Shown here: one piece after another, positions 1 to 5,072 of the stretch
How the letters are laid out: each line of letters begins with the position of its first letter
Numbering within the stretch: the stretch's first letter is position 1
Origin: Gammaproteobacteria bacterium RIFCSPLOWO2_02_FULL_56_15
GTDB lineage: Bacteria > Pseudomonadota > Gammaproteobacteria > Eutrophobiales > Eutrophobiaceae
Assembly: GCA_001801825.1 (NCBI GenBank)
Contig: MGYR01000204.1
Location: 21,998-27,069, forward strand
DNA length: 5,072 bases
Direction of reading: 5' to 3'
Notes under the pieces: model-generated
The model's input: the letters and a program-made list of their open reading frames with translations, nothing else
The model's database searches: none
What the model was told of the DNA's origin: nothing
Made by a program: the position numbers and the translations under genes

Positions 1-269
1 ATCAGCCGGGCGAATTCCGCAATCGGCGGCATCATCAGGGGAATCGACTGGTTGGGGTCACTCAGTTCCTCCAGCACGTCGACAAAGATGCTGCCGGGGA
101 TATGGCCCTCCTGCCAAGCCTCCCTGCCGCTGCTAAAGGAGTAACTCCCATCCCCATGGTGATGGATGGAGACGCTGCAATCCAGGATCCGGAGCCCCGG
201 TTCGTCCAGATGTCTCAGAAGCCAGCCGCTATCCACCAGGGGTGTGGGGAAATTGTCGTGGGTATTCAT
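1..269 (-). CDS. Rhodanese-family sulfurtransferase, N-terminal part (runs off the left edge)
   Basis: This is the first 89 codons of a gene that continues past the left edge. The protein starts MNTHDNFPTPLVDSGWLLRH and goes on with ILDCS at about residues 29-33, GREAWQEGHIPGSIFVD at about 51-67, and an SDPNQSIPLMMPP stretch. The GR(E/A)xxxxGHIPGAxFxD pattern is the signature of the N-terminal domain of two-domain thiosulfate or 3-mercaptopyruvate sulfurtransferases (SseA type), which move sulfane sulfur to cyanide or thiols in the cytoplasm. The catalytic cysteine sits in the second domain, outside the window, so activity and donor cannot be judged. The ATG at 267-269 is preceded by a purine-rich GAGAAG at a plausible Shine-Dalgarno distance. 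The family call is firm by motif; the subfamily is inferred. Confidence 0.82.
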   Translation of the reverse strand, partial: MNTHDNFPTPLVDSGWLLRHLDEPGLRILDCSVSIHHHGDGSYSFSSGREAWQEGHIPGSIFVDVLEELSDPNQSIPLMMPPIAEFARL

Positions 270-277
270 CTGTCTTC

Positions 278-292
278 TCATTATATATAAGG
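278..292 (-). promoter_or_regulatory. AT-rich promoter-like stretch before the rhodanese gene
   Basis: The minus strand reads TTATATATAATGAG just upstream of the rhodanese ATG, with overlapping -10-like hexamers (TATAAT at 280-285, TTATAT at 285-290). No good -35 box is visible at 16-18 bp. Using TATAAT would start the RNA at the ATG itself, so the upstream hexamer is more compatible with the GAGAAG ribosome site. This is a weak call based on base composition and one hexamer. Confidence 0.28.
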
Positions 293-336
293 GTAGGTTT
301 TGATAATTACGTATTTGCCTCTCGTCCGCAACGGTC

Positions 337-378
337 TTTCAAGCCTACGCCAGGAAATTCTGGAAGCGAGGCTTGAAA
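337..378. other. Two-part stem-loop between the exchanger and rhodanese genes
   Basis: TTTCAAGCCT at 337-346 pairs perfectly with AGGCTTGAAA at 369-378. Inside it, CCAG at 350-353 pairs with CTGG at 360-363 around a six-base loop. The structure begins 22 bases past the exchanger stop codon, where an operon terminator or an RNA 3'-end stabiliser is expected. Neither strand has a T-run after the stem, so it is not a standard intrinsic terminator. It may act as a processing or stabilising hairpin or work with other factors. Confidence 0.55.
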
Positions 379-400
379 AACCCGCCATCCATCCCCGGCC

Positions 401-1366
401 TCAGACGCTGCTGAGGACCAACCAACCGGTGTAGGCAACGAAGGCGCACAGCAGCACGGCGCCTTCGTAGCGGTTGATGATCCCCGGCCCCCGGAAGCCC
501 CAGCAGATCGTGAAGAGCGACAGGGTCAGGAGCGCCATAACCGGAATATCACGGGAGAGTAGTTCCGGAGCAACATCGAGCGGACGGACACATCCCGCGA
601 TCCCTACCACGACGAGGGTGTTGAAGATATTCGATCCCAGCACATTGCCGAGGGCGATATCGTGTTCTCCCTTGCGCGCGGCCATGGTCGATGAGGCCAG
701 CTCCGGCAGTGAGGTCCCCACGCCCACGATGGTCAGGCCGATGATCAAATCGCTGACCCCGAAACCATGCGCCAGTCTCACCGCCCCCCAGACCAGGATG
801 CGGGAACTGAGGATGAGGAGGATCAGTCCCACCACCACCCAGAACAGTGCCTGTTTCACCGGCATGCGTTGCTCCGCCAGTTTATGTTCATAGGCCTCCG
901 CCAGAGTATCCGTCTTGCTGCGAAGGGCTTGCCGGATCGCCAAAGCCAGCAAGCCCGCGAATACCACGAGCGACACCACGGCATCGACACGGCTCAGCTC
1001 GTAGTCATACAGTTGCCAGGCGGCGAGAGCCGTCACCGTAGCAAGGATCGGAAGTTCTTTTCGCAGCACCTGGGAATGCACGGCGATAGGATTGATGAGC
1101 GCAGCGACACCCAGGATCAGGGTGATATTGGCGATGTTGGATCCGTAGGCATTGCCGAGCGCGATACCGGAATTCCCCTGCCAGGAGGCCAGCGCCGAGA
1201 CCGTCATCTCGGGCGCCGAGGTGCCGAAGCCGACGATTACCATCCCGATGAGCAACGGCGGCATCCCGAAATGCGCGGCCGTGGCGGTAGAACCTTCCAC
1301 AAAGCGATTCGCGCTCCAGACGAGCAGGGCGAGACCGATTACAATGGCGATGAATGCGGTAGTCAT
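401..1366 (-). CDS. CaCA-family calcium/sodium antiporter (YrbG-like)
   Basis: The 321-residue inner-membrane protein is predicted to exchange Ca2+ for Na+ or H+. It has the inverted two-repeat plan of the CaCA superfamily (two PF01699 domains). Repeat 1 carries GTSAPE at 48-53 and GNAYGSNIAN at 71-80. Repeat 2 carries GTSLPE at 217-222 and GNVLGSNIFN at 240-249. The acidic residues E53 and E222 and the asparagines of the GN/GSN motifs form the ion site in known family members, and all are intact. Hydrophobic helices fill the rest, with a charged loop at about 149-172 joining the halves. The length is close to that of E. coli YrbG. The ATG at 1364-1366 has AAGGAC just upstream and gives the usual N-terminus; an in-frame start at 1438 would add 24 hydrophilic residues overlapping the permease gene. 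It lies 16 bp behind the MFS gene, so co-transcription is likely. Substrate is inferred from the family. Confidence 0.9.
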   Translation of the reverse strand: MTTAFIAIVIGLALLVWSANRFVEGSTATAAHFGMPPLLIGMVIVGFGTSAPEMTVSALASWQGNSGIALGNAYGSNIANITLILGVAALINPIAVHSQVLRKELPILATVTALAAWQLYDYELSRVDAVVSLVVFAGLLALAIRQALRSKTDTLAEAYEHKLAEQRMPVKQALFWVVVGLILLILSSRILVWGAVRLAHGFGVSDLIIGLTIVGVGTSLPELASSTMAARKGEHDIALGNVLGSNIFNTLVVVGIAGCVRPLDVAPELLSRDIPVMALLTLSLFTICWGFRGPGIINRYEGAVLLCAFVAYTGWLVLSSV

Positions 1367-1382
1367 ATTGTGTCCTTCGATC

Positions 1383-2558
1383 CTAGAACCTCTTGATGAG
1401 TCCGAGCAGGGCGATGATGCAAAAGGCAGCACCCGCATAGAAGGTGAACGCAGTACCCAATTGATCCCATAACAGTCCGGCCACCGTGCTGGCGATCAGT
1501 ATCGCGACACCGCTGACGAGATTGAAAAATCCGAAGGCCGTACCCCGTAGATCAGCCGGAGCCGTGTCGGCCACCATCGTGGCCAGCAGCCCTTGCGTCA
1601 TACCCATATGAACGCCCCACAGCGCCACGCCTGCAAGTATTGTCGGCCAGTGGTCATCGGTGGCCAGCACCAGGTCGGCGGCGATCAACACGACGAGACC
1701 AAATGCCAGCAAGGTCTTGTGGCTCATGCGGTCGGACAGCGCTCCGAACGGGTAGGCAGAGGCTGCGTAGACCAGATTCATTGCGACCATCACCAACGGC
1801 ACCAGTGCCACGGGGATGCCGCCCTGCTGGGCGCGCAGTACCAGAAATGCCTCACTGAACCTTGCCAGGGTGAACACGGCCCCCACGCCGACCACCCACC
1901 AATACGCTGTGCCGAGGCGCTTGAGGTTCTCGCCACGAATGGGATTGACCTTCTGCTCGCCTTGATGCCGCTCGGGTTCGCGCACTCCAAACAGGAGCAA
2001 GGCAACCGCCAGCAAGCCGGGAACCACCGCAACCCAGAACACGGCTCTGAAATCGTTGGCCCACAGCAGCATCAGACCGACTGCCAGCATCGGCCCGAGG
2101 AACGCTCCCACGGTGTCGAGCGATTGCCGCAGACCGAAGGCTGCTCCGCGCACTTCCGCAGGGGCAAGGTCAGCTACCAGCGCATCCCGCGGGGCGCCAC
2201 GAATACCTTTCCCCACCCGGTCCAGCAAACGGGCAGTGAGTACAACGCCGGTGACGGCTGCGAGAGCAAAGAGCGGCTTGGTCAAGGCGCCCAAGGCGTA
2301 GCCGAACAGTGCCAGACCCTTGCGCTTCCCGAGGTAATCACTGAGCGCACCCGAGAACACCTTGACGATCAGCGCGGTCGCCTCGGCCAGACCTTCGATC
2401 AGTCCCACCATGAACGCGCTGGCGCCCAGCACGCCGACCAGGAACAGGGGCAAGAGGCTGTGGATCATCTCTGACGAAATATCCATCAGCATACTGACGA
2501 AGCCGAGTACCCAGACTCCGGGTGGAATCTTGCCCAGTGTTGTCGTTGCCTTGGTCAT
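1383..2558 (-). CDS. MFS transporter, substrate unknown
   Basis: The 391-residue, 12-helix permease belongs to the major facilitator superfamily and would sit in the inner membrane. MFS motif A appears as GALSDYLGKRKG at 70-81 and again in the second half as GALSDRMSHK at 272-281. Conserved blocks DISSEMIHSLLPLFL (26-40), LIEGLAEAT (53-61) and LLDRVGKGIRGAPRDALVAD (111-130) resemble the MJ1317-like branch, many of whose members are annotated as efflux carriers. Residues 194-216 form the charged central loop. There is no His-rich C-terminal tail of the kind seen in some metal exporters, so the cargo is open. The ATG at 2556-2558 is preferred because MTKATTTLGKIPPGVWVLGF matches the usual short N-terminus. 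It lacks a clear Shine-Dalgarno; a GTG at 2610-2612 would add 18 atypical residues. It is the first gene of a probable operon with the downstream exchanger and is divergent from the Fic gene. Confidence 0.87.
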   Translation of the reverse strand: MTKATTTLGKIPPGVWVLGFVSMLMDISSEMIHSLLPLFLVGVLGASAFMVGLIEGLAEATALIVKVFSGALSDYLGKRKGLALFGYALGALTKPLFALAAVTGVVLTARLLDRVGKGIRGAPRDALVADLAPAEVRGAAFGLRQSLDTVGAFLGPMLAVGLMLLWANDFRAVFWVAVVPGLLAVALLLFGVREPERHQGEQKVNPIRGENLKRLGTAYWWVVGVGAVFTLARFSEAFLVLRAQQGGIPVALVPLVMVAMNLVYAASAYPFGALSDRMSHKTLLAFGLVVLIAADLVLATDDHWPTILAGVALWGVHMGMTQGLLATMVADTAPADLRGTAFGFFNLVSGVAILIASTVAGLLWDQLGTAFTFYAGAAFCIIALLGLIKRF

Positions 2559-2586
2559 GGTTACAATTGAAAAGTAGTTAAGGAAT

Positions 2587-2639
2587 CGGTGACTGGTCTG
2601 GTTCACCTGCACCGTGGTGAATGGTGCAGTCTATCACCG
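2587..2639. promoter_or_regulatory. Cluster of GGTGA/TCACC inverted repeats in the divergent region
   Basis: Four half-sites alternate in direction: CGGTGA at 2587-2592, TTCACC at 2602-2607, GGTGAA at 2616-2621 and TCACCG at 2634-2639. In addition CTGCACC at 2607-2613 pairs with GGTGCAG at 2623-2629. The 2602-2621 and 2607-2629 hairpins overlap, so they exclude each other in RNA or cruciform form. The region lies between the MFS and Fic starts and would be the 5' leader of the MFS transcript if the TATAAT at 2641-2646 is used. It could be an operator array or an RNA switch; the binding partner is unknown. Confidence 0.5.
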
Positions 2640-2651
2640 CATTATATGCGG
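2637..2651 (-). promoter_or_regulatory. Perfect palindrome overlapping a TATAAT box upstream of the MFS gene
   Basis: CCGCATTATATGCGG is a perfect palindrome with 6-bp arms around TAT. Its minus-strand reading contains consensus TATAAT (2641-2646), pointing toward the MFS gene and giving a leader of about 75 bases. No convincing -35 hexamer lies 16-18 bp upstream, so either an activator is needed or the box is fortuitous. A repressor bound here would cover the -10 box. It is 43 bp from the Fic ATG and may control both directions. The palindrome is seen directly; its function is inferred. Confidence 0.45.
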
Positions 2652-2694
2652 CGAATAGCTTGTATTTGGGGAGAATGTGACCCATAATCTCCGC

Positions 2695-3810
2695 ATGAAT
2701 AGCGGTGATTACACTTACGTCTGGCAGGCCAGCGGCTGGCCGAGTTGGCACTACGACCTGGCAACGCTGGTTGGGTCTTTGGCTGAGGTCAGCCATGCCC
2801 AAGGGCTACTGATGGGGCGCCTGGCCGATGTCGGCATGGCGTTGCGTGACCAAGTCAGCCTGTCAGCGCTCACCGAGGATGTGGTCAAGACCAGCGAGAT
2901 CGAGGGCGAGCAGCTCAACGTCGAATCCGTGCGATCGTCCATCGCCCGCCGCCTGGGCGTGGACATCGGCGCTTTGGCTCCGGTAGATCGACACGTCGAA
3001 GGCGTGGTCGAGATGGTACTCGATGCTACGGCCAACTCTAATGCCCCGGTCACCCGGCAGCGGCTGTTCGGCTGGCACGCGGCGCTCTTTCCCACCGGCT
3101 ACTCTGGACTTGCCCGGATCAAGGTCGGTGACTGGCGTGACGATGCCAGCGGCCCGATGCAGGTGGTGTCTGGCCCCATCGGCCATCAGCGGGTGCATTT
3201 CGAAGCGCCGCCAGCCGATCGACTGGAATCGGAGACGGATCGTTTTTTCGACTGGATCAATGGCGCAGCGCGCGAGCCACCGCTGATCAAAGCAGGGCTC
3301 AGCCATCTGTGGTTCGTCACCTTGCACCCATTCGACGACGGCAACGGCCGTATCGCCCGGGCGATCGGCGATTTGCTGCTGGCGCGCGCCGATGACAGTC
3401 CGCAACGTTTCTATAGCCTGTCGGCGCAGATCCAACGGGAACGCAAGGCCTACTACGACATCCTGGAGCGAACTCAGAAAGGATTGCTCGACGTCACGGA
3501 GTGGCTGGCCTGGTTCCTCGCCACACTGCACCGAGCCGTCGATCAGGCACAGCACGCCCTCGATGCCGTGCTGGAAAAAGCTCGGTTCTGGCAGCGCTGG
3601 GCCACGACGCCGCTGAACGAGCGGCAAGTGAAGTTGCTCAACCGGCTGCTCGACGGCTTCGAAGGCAAGCTCACCACCAGCAGGTGGGCGACGATCGCCA
3701 AGTGCTCGCAGGACACGGCGCTGCGCGACATCACCGATCTACTGGCAAGAGGCGTGTTGCGGAAATCGGATGCGGGTGGCCGCAGCACCAGCTATGAGTT
3801 GAATGAATAA
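2695..3810 (+). CDS. Fic family protein, class II (N-terminal inhibitory helix), with C-terminal winged helix
   Basis: The 371-residue protein is a Fic-domain enzyme, a family that usually transfers AMP from ATP to hydroxyl side chains of target proteins. The N-terminal region (about 6-85, YVWQASGWPSWHYD onward) matches the DUF4172 type. It contains TSEIEG at 66-71, fitting the inhibitory motif (S/T)xxxE(G/N); E70 should contact the motif arginine and block ATP until released. The Fic core carries HPFDDGNGRIAR at 211-222, with catalytic H211, metal-binding D215, N217, R219 and R222 all intact, so the enzyme looks competent. The region RIKVGDWRDD onward corresponds to the target-docking flap. 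Residues 307-370 form a winged helix-turn-helix ending GRSTSYEL, suggesting DNA binding. The ATG at 2695 lacks a Shine-Dalgarno; an in-frame GTG at 2677 has GGGGAG only 3 bases upstream and would add 6 residues, so the start is uncertain. It is the only plus-strand gene here; target unknown. Confidence 0.92.
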   Translation: MNSGDYTYVWQASGWPSWHYDLATLVGSLAEVSHAQGLLMGRLADVGMALRDQVSLSALTEDVVKTSEIEGEQLNVESVRSSIARRLGVDIGALAPVDRHVEGVVEMVLDATANSNAPVTRQRLFGWHAALFPTGYSGLARIKVGDWRDDASGPMQVVSGPIGHQRVHFEAPPADRLESETDRFFDWINGAAREPPLIKAGLSHLWFVTLHPFDDGNGRIARAIGDLLLARADDSPQRFYSLSAQIQRERKAYYDILERTQKGLLDVTEWLAWFLATLHRAVDQAQHALDAVLEKARFWQRWATTPLNERQVKLLNRLLDGFEGKLTTSRWATIAKCSQDTALRDITDLLARGVLRKSDAGGRSTSYELNE

Positions 3811-3839
3811 AAAACCCCAACCGACAACGGTTATGGTTT
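3809..3839 (-). terminator. Intrinsic terminator of the toxin-antitoxin operon
   Basis: Read on the minus strand, AAACCATAACCG pairs with CGGTTGGGGTTT around a TTGT loop. This gives 12 positions with one A-G mismatch and one U-G wobble, and a run of six Ts (partly inside the stem) followed by ATTC. It lies 65 bp past the antitoxin stop and overlaps the last bases of the Fic stop codon. On the plus strand the stem has two mismatches and no T-run, so it would end Fic transcription only poorly. Confidence 0.58.
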
Positions 3840-3903
3840 CAACATTGGATGCGGGGGGCGTTCCAAGACTCTGACTGCGAAAAGTGCAGACACCAGGCCC
3901 TGA

Positions 3904-4227
3904 TCAGATAACCGCATCCAGTCCCTTGCGATCAAGCAGGTTAAGTAACTTCAGTGATGGTCCGCTCGGATGTTTGTCACCAACCTCCCATTTACGCACG
4001 GTCGAGAGACTGGTATTCAATACGGCAGCAAGCACCGATTGACTCACCTGTAGGTGAGCACGCAAGGCACGAATTTTTGCGCCGTCATATTTTGGAACGG
4101 GGGCAAGGCACAGGACATCGAACTTGCGCATCTTGCGCTTATCGATAAAACCCAGGCGATGCAGATCGCTGGCTGTCTCGTGCACAGCTTCAAAAATTCG
4201 GCTTTTAGCCTTCGATTTTGAGGTCAT
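3904..4227 (-). CDS. XRE/HTH-type antitoxin (HigA-like)
   Basis: The 107-residue protein is predicted to neutralise the toxin encoded just upstream and to repress their shared promoter. The C-terminal half is an XRE-type helix-turn-helix, about residues 52-95: IRALRAHLQVSQSVLAAVLN, then STVRKWEVGDKHPSGPSLKLL. The VSQSVLAAVLNTSLSTVRKWE pattern is typical of antitoxins paired with RelE/HigB toxins. The basic, charged N-terminal half (1-50) is likely the toxin-binding part. The ATG at 4225-4227 has AGGAG about 8 bases upstream, inside the toxin's 3' end. An in-frame start at 4251 adds 8 residues without such a site. The start lies 23 bp before the end of the toxin gene, so translation of the two is probably coupled. 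GC content appears lower than in the transporter genes, judged by eye. Confidence 0.86.
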   Translation of the reverse strand: MTSKSKAKSRIFEAVHETASDLHRLGFIDKRKMRKFDVLCLAPVPKYDGAKIRALRAHLQVSQSVLAAVLNTSLSTVRKWEVGDKHPSGPSLKLLNLLDRKGLDAVI

Positions 4228-4594
4228 GGCAAATCTCCTGTAACGAACCATCGTGTACCGCCTCGTCGAGTTGCTTGCCTGTCCTGACCAGCAACTGCTC
4301 CGCGATATCCTTTAACGCTTCCAGTTCATCGTCTGCGATGTTTGCTCGATCATTTTTCTCGAACCCGTAGATGAAGAACCACCTGTTCCCCTTGTTGGTG
4401 GCGATGAGTGTTCTGGCACCACCTCGCTTGCCTCGACCTGCAAGCCCGACCCGCTTTTTCACGACACCGCCACCCAGATCAGCATCGATCAGACCTTGCA
4501 CCATCTCGGCCACCGCGCTACATAATGCACGGTCAGTCAGCTCCGTCTTTCGCATCCAGCGGCTGAAGTAGCGTGTTTTGAACACTCGCTTCAT
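4205..4594 (-). CDS. RelE/HigB-family toxin of a type II toxin-antitoxin system
   Basis: The 129-residue basic protein matches the RelE-like toxin family of PF06296, whose members are thought to cut mRNA at the ribosome. The visible family blocks are an N-terminal VFKTRYFSRWMRK at 4-16, helix DRALCSAVAEMVQGLIDADL (21-40), the glycine- and lysine-rich LGGGVVKKRVGLAGRGKRGG (40-59) followed by ARTLIA, and FFIYGFEKNDRANI at 73-86. The C-terminal helix ends in VHDGSLQEIC and a short tail, and the length is normal for the family, so the gene looks intact. It is the first gene of the operon, the toxin-first order of higBA-type systems, and its end overlaps the antitoxin start. The ATG at 4592-4594 gives the expected family N-terminus but has no Shine-Dalgarno; the predicted transcript would begin about at this codon. 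Family assignment is by motif; the cleavage activity is inferred. Confidence 0.88.
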   Translation of the reverse strand: MKRVFKTRYFSRWMRKTELTDRALCSAVAEMVQGLIDADLGGGVVKKRVGLAGRGKRGGARTLIATNKGNRWFFIYGFEKNDRANIADDELEALKDIAEQLLVRTGKQLDEAVHDGSLQEICHDLKIEG

Positions 4595-4600
4595 TTGCTA

Positions 4601-4630
4601 ACTATGCCACTCAGTGGCATATATTGTCAA
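4601..4630 (-). promoter_or_regulatory. Toxin-antitoxin operon promoter
   Basis: The minus strand carries a consensus -35 box TTGACA at 4625-4630. An 18-bp spacer later comes CATAGT at 4601-4606, matching four of six -10 positions. Transcription would start 6-7 bases further on, near 4594-4595, at the toxin ATG. The long spacer and imperfect -10 suit a tightly repressed promoter. Confidence 0.65.
4603..4621. promoter_or_regulatory. 19-bp palindromic operator of the toxin-antitoxin operon
   Basis: TATGCCACTCAGTGGCATA is a perfect inverted repeat with 9-bp arms around a central C. It fills most of the spacer between the -35 and -10 boxes and overlaps the -10 box, ending 9 bases before the toxin ATG. 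This is where XRE-type antitoxins, alone or with their toxin, normally bind to autorepress. The symmetry and position are seen directly; binding is inferred. Confidence 0.8.
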
Positions 4631-4671
4631 GCGGCCATTGTGTTAACTGCCACCTGTTACTTAGTCTGGAA

Positions 4672-4704
4672 AACAAAGAAAAACGCCGTCACCAGGACGG
4701 CGTT
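4672..4704 (-). terminator. Intrinsic terminator of ssrA
   Basis: On the minus strand AACGCCGTC pairs with GACGGCGTT (plus-strand arms 4682-4690 and 4696-4704) around a five-base loop. The 9-bp GC-rich stem is followed by TTTCTTTG. It starts 21 bases past the tmRNA CCA end and separates ssrA from the toxin-antitoxin operon on the same strand. Confidence 0.88.
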
Positions 4705-4725
4705 GGATGCTACTGGAGGTATTGA

Positions 4726-5072
4726 TGGTGGAGGCGACGGGAGTCGAACCCGTGTCCGCAAGCCTTCCGCCCTCAGTTCTACATGCGTAGCCGGCTCTTT
4801 GAGTTTAACCCGTTGCTATCCGAGCGGCAGGAAAGACAACGGACGATTCCGTAAAGGTTTTAACGAATCCGCCACGGACATGCTTCATCGCGATCTTGTA
4901 TGGGTCGACGCCTGGGACTGAGCGTACAAGCACGCATCAGGCAGACGGCACTCTACTGGTTTTTAGGCAGCGAGTGCGTAGTTGTCGTCGTTGGCAACTA
5001 TATTTTTGCAGCTGGATTTACGAGGTGCTCTGCCCCTCGGCATGCCCTTCAGGTTTCATGACCCACGTCGAA
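4726..5072 (-). ncRNA. ssrA: Transfer-messenger RNA (tmRNA), missing only its extreme 5' end
   Basis: tmRNA frees stalled ribosomes, first acting as alanyl-tRNA and then as a short mRNA that adds a degradation tag. The minus strand ends in the tRNA-like part: T-arm ACGGGTTCGACTCCCGT (plus-strand 4737-4753), then CGCCTCC and a genome-encoded CCA at 4726-4728. The other end holds the D-arm-like TTCGACGTGGGTCATGAAACC region. The conserved GCATGCCGAGGGGC block and the tag frame lie between, with pseudoknot regions on the 3' side of the tag. The window contains 347 nt; compared with the E. coli RNA, about 15 nt are missing, including the GGGG strand that pairs with CGCCTCC. The single-piece layout is the common proteobacterial form. 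Its promoter lies beyond the right edge. Confidence 0.96.
4963..4995 (-). other. ssrA: tmRNA tag reading frame (ANDDNYALAA)
   Basis: The tag frame starts at the resume codon GCC (4993-4995) and reads ANDDNYALAA followed by TAA at 4963-4965. With the alanine carried by the tRNA-like part, the full tag is AANDDNYALAA. The ALAA end is the signal recognised by ClpXP-type proteases. The tag differs from E. coli ANDENYALAA by one conservative change and is typical of gammaproteobacteria. The ATATAGTT stretch before the resume codon corresponds to the region that sets the frame. Confidence 0.95.

Noticed and set aside
102..290. Plus-strand 62-codon frame at the left edge
   Set aside because: The minus strand encodes a rhodanese N-terminus with conserved motifs across the same bases.
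474..1396. Plus-strand open frames (474-893, 767-1396) opposite the exchanger gene
   Set aside because: Low-complexity charged translations antisense to an intact CaCA protein; no ribosome site or family pattern.
1367..1438. 24-residue N-terminal extension of the exchanger
   Set aside because: It overlaps the permease gene, is hydrophilic and unlike the family, while the ATG at 1366 has a good AAGGAC ribosome site.
1593..2474. Plus-strand open frame of 293 codons inside the MFS gene
   Set aside because: Rich in Gln, His and Cys with no domain pattern; it is the antisense shadow of a clearly recognisable membrane protein.
2863..3627. Minus-strand open frame of 254 codons inside the Fic gene
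   Set aside because: Antisense to the Fic core, whose motifs are intact on the plus strand.
3812..3839. Intrinsic terminator for the Fic gene on the plus strand
   Set aside because: The stem is poorer on this strand and no T-run follows; the features fit a minus-strand terminator instead.
4595..4921. Plus-strand reading frame of 108 codons across the promoter, terminator and ssrA
   Set aside because: It is antisense to tmRNA; the GSRTRVRKPSA type of peptide is a familiar false translation of the ssrA 3' end.
1..5072. CRISPR array, insertion sequence, or second copy of the ssrA end
   Set aside because: No regularly spaced repeats, transposase or integrase fragment, or duplicate of the tmRNA 3' sequence was seen in the window.

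Overview
The window looks like chromosomal DNA of a proteobacterium, most likely a gammaproteobacterium. The basis is its moderately high GC content and a transfer-messenger RNA that encodes the tag ANDDNYALAA. It carries, from left to right: the 5' part of a rhodanese gene; a two-gene transporter unit made of a major facilitator superfamily (MFS) permease and a CaCA-family Ca2+/Na+ exchanger; a divergently transcribed Fic protein with an N-terminal inhibitory motif and a C-terminal winged helix; a RelE/HigB-type toxin with its XRE-type antitoxin; and most of ssrA (tmRNA). Every gene except the Fic gene is on the minus strand.

Region by region: positions 1-269 hold the start of a two-domain-type rhodanese, cut by the window edge. 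Positions 270-400 are intergenic, with an AT-rich promoter-like stretch and a two-part stem-loop. Positions 401-2558 are the transporter pair, permease first and exchanger 16 bp behind it, which fits one operon. Positions 2559-2694 form a divergent regulatory region rich in inverted repeats: four GGTGA/TCACC half-sites, two mutually exclusive hairpins, and a perfect palindrome that contains TATAAT on the minus strand. Positions 2695-3810 are the Fic gene. A terminator just past its stop codon has its U-tract on the minus strand, so it serves the toxin-antitoxin operon coming the other way.

Positions 3904-4594 are the toxin-antitoxin operon, toxin first, with a 23-bp gene overlap. Its promoter contains a perfect 19-bp palindrome covering the spacer and -10 region, a clear candidate antitoxin operator. 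The predicted transcription start falls about at the toxin ATG, so the toxin message may be leaderless. Upstream of this promoter lie a strong intrinsic terminator and ssrA, which runs off the right edge with only about its first 15 bases missing.

No wholly new system can be proven from the sequence. The parts most worth following up are the repeat-rich Fic/MFS intergenic region, the Fic protein that may be both an enzyme and a DNA-binding regulator, and the toxin-antitoxin module at the 3' side of ssrA, a classic integration site for mobile elements.
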